Source of the DNA: Psychrobacter sp. ANT_WB68
GTDB taxonomy: Bacteria > Pseudomonadota > Gammaproteobacteria > Pseudomonadales > Moraxellaceae
DNA length: 64,000 nucleotides
Assembly: GCF_008369115.1 (NCBI RefSeq)
Contig: NZ_VOAZ01000002.1
Span: forward strand, 434,001 to 498,000
Direction of reading: 5' to 3'
Positions 17,309-25,717 of the stretch are shown here, in pieces. Under the pieces are notes generated by a model. That model had not been told where the DNA came from. It ran no database searches and saw nothing but the letters and a program-made list of their open reading frames with translations. Position numbers and translations under genes: made by a program. The first letter of the stretch is position 1. Each line of letters opens with the position of its first letter.

Positions 17309-19354
17309 ATGAAGCATAAAAAATTTCGCTCCACTATTTTGATGCCGGTATTCATACCGACAGCTATCGTTATGATTTTATTGGTCATAGGCGCTTCTAT
17401 TAATCCAACAGCGGCCAGTAATCTATTCGGTGAAGTGCTGAGCTTTACCACTGAGACTTTCGGTTGGTTTTATATGCTGGCAACAGCGCTATTTTTGATA
17501 TTTATTGTGGTGCTGGCGTTTTCGCCTTATGGCAATATTAAGCTTGGTCCTGATCATGGTGAGGCGCAGTATAATTTCATTGAATGGTTTGCGATGTTGT
17601 TTTCGGCAGGGTACGGTATTGCATTGCTGTTTTATGGTGTCGCTGAACCGGTGCTACATTTTGCAACGCCGCCTCTGTCAGAGCCTCAAACCATTGCTGC
17701 TGCCAAAGAAGCGATGCAGATTGCTTATTTTCACTGGGGTTTTCATATTTGGGCGATCAACGGTGTTGTCGCGTTGACGTTGGCTTATTTTGCTTTTCGT
17801 CAAGGTTTGCCTTTATCAATGCGCTCGACGCTTTACCCTATTATTGGTGACAAAATATACGGGCCTATCGGTCATGCGGTAGATGTATTTGCTATCTTGG
17901 GCACTTTATTTGGGTTAGCAACCAGCTTAGGTATTTCTGTCTCGCAGATTAATACGGGCTTAAATTATTTAGTCCCTAGTATCCCAGTGAATACTACCGT
18001 ACAGGTCATTGCCATTACTTTAATTACTGGTTTGGCTCTGATATCAGTATTGGCCGGTATGGATAAAGGGGTCAAACGCCTGTCTATCTTGAATATGATA
18101 CTGGCAACATCGCTGATGTTGTTTGTGTTTATCGTTGGTCCTTCCGTATTTATTCTAAATGCCTTTATGGAAAATACGGGCAGTTATTTGGGCAATATCG
18201 TTGAGCGTACCTTTAGCTTACAGGCTTATCAGCAGGGTGATTGGATCACCAGCTGGACGCTGTTTATCTTCGCATGGACGATTTCGTGGTCACCGTTTGT
18301 CGGCATATTTATTGCTAAAATCAGCCGTGGTCGCACCATCCGTGAGTTCATCGCGGGTGTGATGCTGGTACCGACAATTTTTACCTTCTTTTGGTTTGCC
18401 GTATTTGGTGATACGGCGCTAAATATGATTATGGTACAAGGCTATGAGTCATTAATTACTGAAGTACAGAATAATCAAGCGATTGCTTTGTTTAAGCTAC
18501 TTGAGAATCTACCTTTTACGCAAGTAGTGTCAGCGCTGGCAGTCGTGCTTATTATCACTTTTTTTATCACCTCGTCTGATTCAGGGTCCTTAGTTATTGA
18601 CTCGTTAGCAGCAGGAGGTCGTAGTGATACGCCAGCGTGGCAGCGCACGTTTTGGGTGGTGATACTAGGCGTTGTTGCCTCTGTGCTTTTGCTGGCAGGG
18701 GGTCTACAGGCACTACAAACGGCGGCTATCGTCAGCGCCTTGCCGTTTACTATTATTATTCTGATCGCTATGTACGGTATGTGGAAAGCGTTACGCATCG
18801 AGGGGCATCGTGATGAGAGTTTGGCGAACGAGAATCATTTGCCGCCCCATCTGCTTAAGCTTGATGCTTGGCGTGATAGGATTGATTACATCACTGAGCA
18901 AGCAAGTCGCGAGGATGTTTTAGATTATATTAAGGGTACTGTCATGTCATCGATGACTGAAGTGGCTGAAAAGTTTAAAGAGACTGGCTGGCTACCTGAG
19001 GTGAACTACGATGACACAAATAATCGAGCGGTATTGGAGCTGCAACGTGGCGATGACGTGGAGTTCTGGTATGAGGTACGCTTGACGCATCGAGATGCGC
19101 CTGACTACTATAAAAAAGGTAAAACCACTAACACATCACAAGAACACTCTTACCGCGCACAAGTTTATCTGCGCCGTGGCGGTCAGACTTATGATTTGTA
19201 CGGCTATCAGTCTGAATCAGTAATTAACGACATCATCGATCAGTTCGAAAAATATCTGTACTTTTTAGATGAGTCACCTAATAGCTTACCTTGGCGTATG
19301 CAAGAGCATGATGATGACATTACCTTAGAGCAGGGCAGTGTGTTTGATAGATAG
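17309..19354 (+). CDS. betT: BCCT-family choline/betaine transporter (BetT-like)
   Basis: Secondary transporter of quaternary ammonium compounds (681 aa), 12 membrane segments. BCCT signatures are IEWFAMLFSAGYGIALLFYG, FHWGFHIWAINGVVAL and WTISWSPFVGIFIAKISRGR with the downstream REFIAGVMLVPTIFTFFWF. About 165 residues of cytosolic C-terminal domain follow (from about 515), as in E. coli BetT, where this tail tunes osmotic activation. Length and tail favour a choline carrier; no betA/betB genes are in this window. The ribosome-binding site is weak. An ABC betaine importer occurs 14 kb away. Confidence 0.85.
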   Translation: MKHKKFRSTILMPVFIPTAIVMILLVIGASINPTAASNLFGEVLSFTTETFGWFYMLATALFLIFIVVLAFSPYGNIKLGPDHGEAQYNFIEWFAMLFSAGYGIALLFYGVAEPVLHFATPPLSEPQTIAAAKEAMQIAYFHWGFHIWAINGVVALTLAYFAFRQGLPLSMRSTLYPIIGDKIYGPIGHAVDVFAILGTLFGLATSLGISVSQINTGLNYLVPSIPVNTTVQVIAITLITGLALISVLAGMDKGVKRLSILNMILATSLMLFVFIVGPSVFILNAFMENTGSYLGNIVERTFSLQAYQQGDWITSWTLFIFAWTISWSPFVGIFIAKISRGRTIREFIAGVMLVPTIFTFFWFAVFGDTALNMIMVQGYESLITEVQNNQAIALFKLLENLPFTQVVSALAVVLIITFFITSSDSGSLVIDSLAAGGRSDTPAWQRTFWVVILGVVASVLLLAGGLQALQTAAIVSALPFTIIILIAMYGMWKALRIEGHRDESLANENHLPPHLLKLDAWRDRIDYITEQASREDVLDYIKGTVMSSMTEVAEKFKETGWLPEVNYDDTNNRAVLELQRGDDVEFWYEVRLTHRDAPDYYKKGKTTNTSQEHSYRAQVYLRRGGQTYDLYGYQSESVINDIIDQFEKYLYFLDESPNSLPWRMQEHDDDITLEQGSVFDR

Positions 19355-19474
19355 TTGGTTTGGCTATTAAAATTTAATACTTATTAGGGCAAGTTATTCA
19401 CGTGAATGACTTGCATTAAAGTCAAGAACCCTTAGAATAACCGCTTGTTTTCACTACAAATCAAGCCGTTTTTT

Positions 19475-20506
19475 ATGTCCACTGATTCTCCAGTTTTACC
19501 TTCGTCTTCGCTCATGTCTGACCATCCTTTACTGCAGCCCTTGGTCATTGGTGGCTTGACGATTGAGAACCGTCTGATGGTTGCACCGATGGCTGGCGTG
19601 ACTGACAATCCATTCCGCCGACTCTGTAAATCCTTTGGCGCCGGTCATGCGGTCAGTGAGATGATCATCGCTGATACGGCGCTTTATGCGCGTAAAAAGT
19701 CCTTGTATCGTGCCAATTTTGATAACGAGATAGCACCTATTTCTGCACAGATAGCAGGCGCGGAACCTGACAAACTGGCAGAAGCCGCCCGCTATCAGAT
19801 TGATAATGGTGCACAGATTATTGATATCAATATGGGCTGTCCTGCCAAAAAAGTGTGCCGGAGACTGGCAGGATCGGCATTGCTGCAGGATGAGGATTTG
19901 GTCGCGCGTTTATTAGATGCTGCGGTAAATAGCGTCAATGCGCCTGTCACTTTAAAAACCAGATTGGGCTATGAGAATGGCCGTGAGAATATTTTGCGCG
20001 TTGCAAAGCGAGCAGAGCAGGCGGGTATTGCCGCGATTGCCATTCACGGGCGTACGCGTGAGGATATGTATACGGGCGAGGCGCGTTACGAGCTGATTCG
20101 TGAGGTCAAAGAAAGTATTAGTATTCCAGTCATTGCCAATGGTGATATCGACAGTGCGCAAAAGGCGCAGCGTATCTATGAGTTGACAGGCTGTGATGCG
20201 GTGATGATAGGACGTGCGGCTCAAGGACAGCCTTGGATATTTCGCGATATAGAGCATTTTTTGCGCTCAGGAGAGGTGCTTGCGGCGCCTAATGTGAGCG
20301 AGATAAAAGAGATTGTACTGGCGCATTTGCAAGAGCTATATGCGTTTTATGGTGAGTATTCAGGCTGCCGGATTGCTCGCAAGCACATTGCGTGGTATAC
20401 CACCGGCATTCCTAATTCTAATGCTTTTCGCCAAGCAATGTATGGTGAAGAAAGCACCGCTGGACAGTTTCGCGTGGTCGAAGATTTTTTGCAGGCGCAC
20501 GAATAG
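19475..20506 (+). CDS. dusB: tRNA-dihydrouridine synthase B
   Basis: FMN-dependent reductase that makes dihydrouridine in the tRNA D-loop. The 343-residue protein has the TIM barrel start MVAPMAGVTDNPFRRLC, IISAQIAG-type PISAQIAGAEP, the catalytic Cys segment DINMGCPAKKVCRRLAGSAL, AIAIHGRTREDMYTGEA, VIANGDIDSAQKA and MIGRAAQGQPWIF. The match of the GCPAKKV segment and the C-terminal helical domain point to DusB. ATG 19475 is preferred to the TTG ten codons earlier; the Met at 19514 is also possible. The usual gammaproteobacterial partner fis does not follow. Confidence 0.9.
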   Translation: MSTDSPVLPSSSLMSDHPLLQPLVIGGLTIENRLMVAPMAGVTDNPFRRLCKSFGAGHAVSEMIIADTALYARKKSLYRANFDNEIAPISAQIAGAEPDKLAEAARYQIDNGAQIIDINMGCPAKKVCRRLAGSALLQDEDLVARLLDAAVNSVNAPVTLKTRLGYENGRENILRVAKRAEQAGIAAIAIHGRTREDMYTGEARYELIREVKESISIPVIANGDIDSAQKAQRIYELTGCDAVMIGRAAQGQPWIFRDIEHFLRSGEVLAAPNVSEIKEIVLAHLQELYAFYGEYSGCRIARKHIAWYTTGIPNSNAFRQAMYGEESTAGQFRVVEDFLQAHE

Positions 20507-20557
20507 TAAGTAAGCAAACGGCTCACGCTAAGTGCCTGTTCAATGATCAAGCAGGCT

Positions 20558-20947
20558 TTAAAGCTCTTCCACTTTAGCGGTATTTGGTTCTTTTTTGAGT
20601 GCTGTATTTTCTTTTTGCCAAGGAAATTTACCTTCTAACTCTACTTGTAGTGACAAGCTTAAAAAAGTTCGAATGAGTACGATAAAACCTAATACTAGGA
20701 CGCTGCTTAACGTCGGTTCTGTGACGACAGTCGCCATAATATCGGCGGCGATGAGTACCTCTAATCCTAACAAAATAGATTTACCGACGGTTTGTCTGAT
20801 TTCGATATAGGTCTCGTGATTAAATCCACTGGTTAGGCGAATCCCTCGATAAAAAGCAAAAAACAGTCCAAAAAACATGATAAGTACGCCAATGACTTCG
20901 ACTATCTTAGCAATTAAATCAATGTAATGAGCTAGAGTTGCAATCAA
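20558..20947 (-). CDS. DUF1622 family membrane protein
   Basis: 129 residues with three hydrophobic segments: IVEVIGVLIMFFGLFFAFY, a region IGLEVLIAADIMATVV-like (LLGLEVLIAADIMATVV) and SVLVLGFIVLIRTFLSLSLQ, ending with a charged tail. The GLEVLIAADIM segment followed by IVLIRTFLSLSL is what I know of DUF1622. Function unknown. It converges with dusB, with 51 bp between them, and has its own promoter region toward the acr1-like gene. Confidence 0.8.
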   Translation of the reverse strand: MIATLAHYIDLIAKIVEVIGVLIMFFGLFFAFYRGIRLTSGFNHETYIEIRQTVGKSILLGLEVLIAADIMATVVTEPTLSSVLVLGFIVLIRTFLSLSLQVELEGKFPWQKENTALKKEPNTAKVEEL

Positions 20948-21136
20948 AATAGATACTCCTTATCCATGCTTGGTGAAAAGCGTAAGTCTGAGCAATACTG
21001 CGATTATACGTTTATTAATCCTTATAATCGTCAAATTATCTGGCTGAGACGGCTGTTTTGTTCACTTTAAGCCATGCTTTTTTGCTATGCTGTAATCGAA
21101 CATTCATAGGCATAGAACCAACAAAAAGGATTTTTT

Positions 21137-22024
21137 ATGGCCAATCCCTCAAAAAAAGCAATCAACAAAGCGGTCAAAGATAAGCATATCATTATCACAG
21201 GGGCATCAAGCGGTATTGGTGAGCGTACAGCGTATTTACTTAGTGAATGCGGTGCGCATGTTATCTTATTAGCACGTACCGAAGACAAACTAAAAGCCGT
21301 TAAAGAAAGTATCGAGGAGCTTGGTGGCAATGCCAGTTATTACCCTTGTGATTTGACCAATATGGATGACATTGAAAAAGTTAGCACGCAAATTTTGGCA
21401 GATTTCGGACATGTTGATGTATTGGTTAATAACGCTGGCCGCTCAATTCGCCGCTCGGTTCATGAGTCTATTGATCGTTTCCATGATTTTGAGCGTACCA
21501 TGGATATCAATTATTTTGGCGCCGTCAAAATCATTCTTGGGTTTTTGCCGACGATGATTGAACGTCAGACTGGTCAAATTGTTAATATCTCATCCATTGG
21601 TGTGCTGGCAAACAGTCCACGTTTTGCCGCTTATGTTGCCTCAAAATCGGCATTGGATGCCTTCAGCCGCTGCTTGGCTGCTGAAGTAAAGGGGGATAAT
21701 GTCACAATCACCAATATCTTTATGCCATTGGTGCGCACACCGATGATTGAGCCTACTAAGCTTTATCGTTACATGCCTGCGCTTATGCCCGATGAAGCGG
21801 CGATGATGGTCGCTAAAGCGATTGTTCATAAACCAAACAGTATTGCCAGTAACATGGGTAAATTTGCGTCAGCTACTTATTCATTAGCACCCGCTGTCAA
21901 CGTTGGTATTCAATCGATGGGTTATCGTATTTTCCCAAGCACCCGTGCTGGATTGACTACGGATAGAAAACCAAACCTTGCTCAGCGTGCCTTTGCCAGA
22001 ATACTACCGGGTGAACATCATTAG
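21137..22024 (+). CDS. Acr1-like fatty acyl-CoA reductase (SDR)
   Basis: Short-chain dehydrogenase of 295 residues, the length of Acinetobacter Acr1. Acr1 reduces long-chain acyl-CoA to aldehyde for wax ester synthesis. Cofactor motif TGASSGIGERTA (21-32), NNAGRSIRRSVHES (98-111), FDRFHDFERTM-type DRFHDFERTMDINYFGAV, SSIGVLANSPRFAAYVASK with Ser152/153, Tyr166, Lys170, and a C-terminal end LPGEHH. The NAGRSIRR, HDFERTM and SIGVLAN segments are, from memory, hallmarks shared with Acr1. The start has AAGGA. No wax ester synthase gene is in this window. A generic SDR is the alternative. Confidence 0.82.
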   Translation: MANPSKKAINKAVKDKHIIITGASSGIGERTAYLLSECGAHVILLARTEDKLKAVKESIEELGGNASYYPCDLTNMDDIEKVSTQILADFGHVDVLVNNAGRSIRRSVHESIDRFHDFERTMDINYFGAVKIILGFLPTMIERQTGQIVNISSIGVLANSPRFAAYVASKSALDAFSRCLAAEVKGDNVTITNIFMPLVRTPMIEPTKLYRYMPALMPDEAAMMVAKAIVHKPNSIASNMGKFASATYSLAPAVNVGIQSMGYRIFPSTRAGLTTDRKPNLAQRAFARILPGEHH

Positions 22025-22056
22025 GATAGGGTTTTTATTAGCCTTGATTTAAAATT

Positions 22057-22085
22057 AAAAAAGGATGCTTCGTCATCCTTTTTTT
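22057..22085. terminator. Terminator after the acr1-like gene
   Basis: AAAAAAGGATG pairs with CATCCTTTTTT around CTTCGT, a classic strong bidirectional stem with a T-run. Confidence 0.88.
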
Positions 22086-22314
22086 ATGCATTGCAAAGTA
22101 TTAATAATTTATATAAAGAAGTAGGATAGAGGTGTTTTTTAAGATATTTTCTGGTTAGGAGTTGAATGTTTAGCTGTATATTATATCTACTAATATCTTC
22201 AGCGAATTCTTTCATTTACCATAACACCCCTTGTGGGAACAGTCGGCTTATTTTAATTTTACTAATGTAGTGGCACTTTAGGGCGTAATCTCAATTCAAG
22301 TAATAATATATAAA

Positions 22315-22346
22315 TCAAATGAAGTGGCTGACGTCTCTTCATTTGA
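22315..22346. repeat. Inverted repeat
   Basis: TCAAATGAAG and CTTCATTTGA, perfect over 10 bp with a 12-base loop. There is no T-run, so it is not a standard terminator. It sits just past the 3' end of the DUF4130-like pseudogene. Confidence 0.5.
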
Positions 22347-22434
22347 CTACGATTTATCTCATTTTTATTATCATTTTAAAGTGATAACACATCCTGGTAG
22401 TTTTAAAAGTAAAACGTGGCTTTGAATGAAGCAA

Positions 22435-22911
22435 TCAACGGCGTTTTCTAAGACGTTCGGCATTGGGAAGTACTTGTTTTTCACTTAAGTATTTCCAATA
22501 GCGCTGCGGCAAATACTGTTTGTGTAGGCGTGGGTTCTTACGCTCTTTAATATTGAAGTTGGTAAAGTAACCTTGCCAGAATTTTCGATAGCGCAGTTCA
22601 TCAAAACTATGAATACTGGTAGGGTTGCGCAGTAACGCATCGTCAAGATCAGTGATGGTTTGCAATTCAGCAGGACTCGAGGACGTACTTTTCCTCTTAT
22701 CATACTAAATACCGTAGCCGTGAGTCAGATCATAAATGGCTTAATGCTGATCTTGATAACGCTGACAAAAATGCTCACCAATGAGGGGGAACACATTAAG
22801 GTCAGGCTCGACTCTAGCAAAATAAATATCCTCAATGGTATGTTTAAAACGCACGAAAGCTTTCATACGATTTCGCCAACAATTAATTGTTCCTTTACAC
22901 GATCCTCTCAT
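22435..22911 (-). pseudogene. Decayed DUF4130/TIGR03915-type DNA metabolism gene
   Basis: Reading one minus-strand frame from 22911 to 22435 gives a continuous protein-like sequence broken by two in-frame stops, TAA at 22741-22743 and TAG at 22705-22707. Segments are RMKAFVRFKHTIEDIYFARV, EPDLNVFPLIGEHFCQRY, then after the first stop AIYDLTHGYGI, and after the second YDKRKS..., FWQGYFTNFNIKERKNPRL and QYLPQRYWKYLSEKQ. FVRF, the HFxxRY segment and PxRYWKYL are what I know from the C-terminal half of DUF4130 proteins, which are often linked to radical-SAM partners. The N-terminal half is absent; a hexanucleotide repeat begins at that point. Only a 76-codon fragment is open. Confidence 0.75.
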
Positions 22912-22920
22912 TTATATACT

Positions 22921-22986
22921 CAATAGCAATAGCAATAGCAATAGCAATAGCAATAGCAATAGCAATAGCAATAGCAATATCAATAT
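22921..22986 (+). repeat. (CAATAG)9 hexanucleotide microsatellite
   Basis: Nine perfect CAATAG units (22921-22974) followed by two CAATAT variants. It lies between the truncated end of the DUF4130-like pseudogene and the 346-residue membrane protein gene, 117 bases before that start codon. The Ser-Asn repeat it would encode on the plus strand is not part of a credible gene. Confidence 0.95.
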
Positions 22987-23102
22987 AGTGTTTAATCCCT
23001 TACTATCAGTGTGTATTTAGCGATTTAATTCATAGTGTATTTTATAAAATAATAATATATGAATTAAGACGAAATGGAAAAACAATCTGATAAGGAATAA
23101 AT

Positions 23103-24143
23103 ATGTCACCTACCTACTCACTACAGCGCCGTACCTCTTGGCGTGGTGTATTCGCCGGTCTAGTTATGGGCCTCATAGTAGTAATGGCAATGATCGCCCT
23201 TGCGTTAATGCTAAGTTCATTTTTGCCTTTTGATTTAAAAGGCACCAGTATTGCCGCTGGTATTTATGCTGCGGTCACTTCGATAGTGAGTGCGTTTGTA
23301 GCCGGTTACTTCGCAATCAAGTTTTCAGCACCCGAAGCTTTGTTTGGTGATGGCACAGATATTGATCCAAAAGATGCCAGCTTAACGGGTATGCTTACTG
23401 CTGCCTTAATCGTATTACTCACTACATTCTTTGCCATGAGTAGTGCTACTAGTATTTTAGCGACAGCAGGCAACGCTGTAGGATCTACGGTTAGTGCGGT
23501 TGCTAAAACAGCTGCTACGACAGCTACCATTGGCGCAACTGCTGCTGGTGTAGCATCACAAAGTGAAGGTGTGCAGCAAAAAGCACAGGAAGTTTATCAG
23601 CGTGTATCAGGAGATATTAGCGAAGCAGATATACAAGCAATGGTGGCAAAAAACACTCAGAACTTAAATGAACAACAAATCGCTGCAGCCAGTAATGTGA
23701 TCAAAGATATGTTTGCGCAAACTAAGAGCCAAGTTAGTGACATGGATTTTACTGATTTGAACACATGGCGCAACATTGACGTCTATGCAAAACAACGTAT
23801 GGAAGCTATTGAAACGATGCTGAAAGGACCTGAGCTTATTACTCGCTTGGAACAAGAAGGGTTAACGGAAGCACAAGCAATGGAAGTACGTACAGAAGTT
23901 CAACAGTCATTTAATGAGTATAAAGTGAAAACTGAGCAGTACATTGCAGAAGCAAAACAAACTGCTGAGCAAAAAATGCAACAAGCTGAAAACGTCGCAC
24001 GTAAGACAGCTTTGTATACGGGTCTGTTTTGGTTGATCAGTGCTCTCCTAACCTTCATTGCTAGTATGGTCGGTGCCAAAAATGCGGCAGCAACCTACCG
24101 TTTAGATAAGCCTATTATCACTTGGGGCGATAACGTTAAATAG
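23103..24143 (+). CDS. Membrane protein with long internal helical domain, unknown function
   Basis: 346 residues. Two N-terminal hydrophobic segments (GVFAGLVMGLIVVMAMIALAL and AAGIYAAVTSIVSAFVAGYF), a third around 97-125 (MLTAALIVLLTTFFAMS), then an Ala/Thr/Gln-rich helical stretch of about 190 residues with coiled-coil character, and a last membrane segment near 310-330 (GLFWLISALLTFIASMVGA). I do not recognise the family. The N-terminal part resembles TIGR04086/YrzE-type small membrane proteins only loosely. The start has AAGGAAT. A microsatellite lies in its upstream region. Confidence 0.8.
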   Translation: MSPTYSLQRRTSWRGVFAGLVMGLIVVMAMIALALMLSSFLPFDLKGTSIAAGIYAAVTSIVSAFVAGYFAIKFSAPEALFGDGTDIDPKDASLTGMLTAALIVLLTTFFAMSSATSILATAGNAVGSTVSAVAKTAATTATIGATAAGVASQSEGVQQKAQEVYQRVSGDISEADIQAMVAKNTQNLNEQQIAAASNVIKDMFAQTKSQVSDMDFTDLNTWRNIDVYAKQRMEAIETMLKGPELITRLEQEGLTEAQAMEVRTEVQQSFNEYKVKTEQYIAEAKQTAEQKMQQAENVARKTALYTGLFWLISALLTFIASMVGAKNAAATYRLDKPIITWGDNVK

Positions 24144-24268
24144 ATATCAAAACTTTGTTCATTTGACATATAAGTTTCTTAAAAATATCCAAAAAAAGCT
24201 TAATCGTACTGACTTAGTATTAAATATTCGACAACTAATACATTATATTATAATAAGGGATACAAATC

Positions 24269-24691
24269 ATGGATAATAAATCTTTAAATAACAACGACAT
24301 AGATGCTGGGTCATTGGATCATCCTAAGAATAATACTGTGACCTCTGTAGAGGTTGTAAAGAACGATGAAGCTATATCTGAAGAACATATAACAGACAAG
24401 TCTGACAAAGAAGATAAATACAGCTCGGCTATAGGTAATATCTATCAATGGGCTTCTAAGCTTAAGGATGAGTTCAAGTCTGAAGCATCTGATATGACGC
24501 ATGAAGTCTCTGAAAAAGCTGCTGCTATGATACTCAGTCGACTCTTAGAGGGAATAGATACTGAGCTTGAAGCTTTTGATAAGCAAGTAGAAGCCTCCAA
24601 AGAGTTATTAGCTAACGCAGAGGCTGAACGTAAGAAAATTGCTGATAAGAAAAACAAATACCAAGATATGATAGACCAATTAGAAAGCTAA
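24269..24691 (+). CDS. Small charged coiled-coil protein, unknown function
   Basis: 140 residues, strongly charged and without membrane segments or Cys. After a polar N-terminal third it has IYQWASKLKDEFKSEASDM and a C-terminal coiled coil from about residue 80 to the end (LLEGIDTELEAFDKQVEASK, then ERKKIADKKNKYQDMIDQ). AAGGGA precedes the ATG. A perfect -35 hexamer TTGACA lies at 24163-24168 with only a weak -10 partner. It follows the membrane protein gene by 125 bp. No function can be assigned. Confidence 0.7.
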   Translation: MDNKSLNNNDIDAGSLDHPKNNTVTSVEVVKNDEAISEEHITDKSDKEDKYSSAIGNIYQWASKLKDEFKSEASDMTHEVSEKAAAMILSRLLEGIDTELEAFDKQVEASKELLANAEAERKKIADKKNKYQDMIDQLES

Positions 24692-24790
24692 TTAATAATT
24701 TAGCTAATAACAATTACTGATCCAGTGTTATATGCTTGCGTTAGAAATCAAAATTTTTTTATATTTACAAGGTAACTTGAGGGGTCATAT

Positions 24791-24901
24791 ATTAAAGTTG
24801 ATAAGTTTTTACTAAAAGCAGTAGCAGCGTGTATCGTGATTTTAGTGTTGTTGGCTATCATCATAACAAAAATCAATTTAATGCAGTTTAAGATCCTATA
24901 A
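24791..24901 (+). CDS. Candidate 36-codon single-span membrane peptide without canonical start
   Basis: The frame after a TAA reads a short lead, then VDKFLLKAVAACIVILVLLA and IIITKINLMQFKIL before TAA. This is a textbook positively charged head plus one hydrophobic span. No ATG, GTG or TTG lies before the span. A GAGGGG ribosome-binding-like sequence is 6 bases before an ATT at 24791. It is either a gene with a rare start, a gene that has lost its start codon, or chance. It lies between two small genes on the same strand. Confidence 0.3.
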   Translation: MKVDKFLLKAVAACIVILVLLAIIITKINLMQFKIL

Positions 24902-24947
24902 CTTACCTTAGTAATATTATTGGATTTTATAACAAAGAGTAAGGCCA

Positions 24948-25148
24948 ATGAGTTTCAAAAAATATCCAATAGAATGTCCCAAGTGCGAACACAAAACACT
25001 TCTTACCGATGATGATGCAAAAGATATAATTTATTATGGTAAGAATAATGAGTCTGGTAATATATGTGATAAGTGTGGTTGCTCGATATGTGTTGAGTAT
25101 AATAACTTCTTTAACGAAGATAATATGAGAACAAGCATCTATTCATGA
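24948..25148 (+). CDS. Small zinc-ribbon-like protein, unknown function
   Basis: 66 residues with a CPKC motif near the N-terminus (IECPKCEHKTLL) and CDKCGCSICVEY 28 residues later, enough Cys to bind one zinc in a ribbon-like fold. The acidic segment DDDAKDII lies between. TAAGGCC precedes the ATG. No homologue is recognised. Confidence 0.65.
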   Translation: MSFKKYPIECPKCEHKTLLTDDDAKDIIYYGKNNESGNICDKCGCSICVEYNNFFNEDNMRTSIYS

Positions 25149-25177
25149 GATCTAATGCAAAATAAAGAGCCTTAAAT

Positions 25178-25339
25178 TTATTTGTAATGCTTTTTCATTT
25201 CTTCTGCAAATAAGGAAATATCTAGGCCGTGTCTCTAAGATAAAGCCGACAGGCATTGCATGATACCTGTTATACCAAATCCTACATAAAACAACAGAGG
25301 CGCATTACCGTTGTATTCAAAAGTTGCTAGGATAATGTA
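25178..25339 (-). pseudogene. Remnant of an unidentified gene (one internal stop)
   Basis: One minus-strand frame gives YIILATFEYNGNAPLLFYVG, FGITGIMQCLSALS, a TAG stop, then RHGLDISLFAEEMKKHYK and a stop. The composition (a hydrophobic span and a charged amphipathic C-terminus) looks like real protein rather than random AT-rich sequence. The frame upstream is blocked by TGA. I do not recognise the parent family. Confidence 0.35.
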
Positions 25340-25423
25340 TCACTCTCTTATTCAAGCGGGATTGCTAGAGTAAGATTTAATCAAAATAATATGTTTTAAA
25401 ATAACAAGGATGAGATATTAATT

Positions 25424-25642
25424 ATGACTATTGCAAAAAATATTGAAGTGAGTAGTACCTCTAAGGCCAGTTTTGAAGATGCGATTCAAAAGGGGATCGC
25501 TCAAGTTGCCAAGACTATTAATAATATCGAAGGAGCTTGGATAAAAGAACAAAAAGTGGGTATTACTGATGGCAAGATTGATAAATATCACGTCATTATG
25601 ATAGTAACTTTTGTTGTTAGTCCTGATTCCGATTTAAGCTAA
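25424..25642 (+). CDS. Dodecin family protein
   Basis: 72 residues closely fitting dodecin, a dodecameric flavin-binding and storage protein. Seen are the opening VAKHIE-like IAKNIEVSSTSKASFEDAIQ, then GIAQVAKTINNIEGAWIKEQ with the conserved Trp that stacks on flavin, and a final strand DKYHVIMIVTFVV. It has AAGGA ahead of the ATG and its own terminator. Confidence 0.9.
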   Translation: MTIAKNIEVSSTSKASFEDAIQKGIAQVAKTINNIEGAWIKEQKVGITDGKIDKYHVIMIVTFVVSPDSDLS

Positions 25643-25688
25643 TTTACTATTATTAAAATTTAGACCAGTTATTAATGATATATCTTAT

Positions 25689-25717
25689 AAAAAAGACTGC
25701 ATTTGCAGTCTTTTTTT
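25689..25717. terminator. Bidirectional terminator between dodecin and LRR genes
   Basis: AAAAAAGACTGC pairs with GCAGTCTTTTTT around ATTT with a following T-run, between convergent genes. Confidence 0.88.

Larger units (their letters stand above)
22025..22434. other. Intergenic region after the acr1-like gene
   Basis: 410 bp, AT-rich, with the terminator at 22057-22085 and a 10-bp perfect inverted repeat at 22315-22346. No ORF with family features was seen. Confidence 0.6.

Noticed and set aside
17143..17451. Minus-strand 102-residue ORF before and inside the BCCT gene
   Set aside because: Overlaps the real transporter start and shows no family motif or ribosome-binding site.
22921..22986. 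CRISPR-like repeat
   Set aside because: Six-base units with no spacers; a simple tandem repeat.
22835..23020. Plus-strand ORF with a Ser-Asn repeat
   Set aside because: Only reads through the CAATAG microsatellite; no other protein-like character, and it overlaps the better-supported pseudogene on the other strand.
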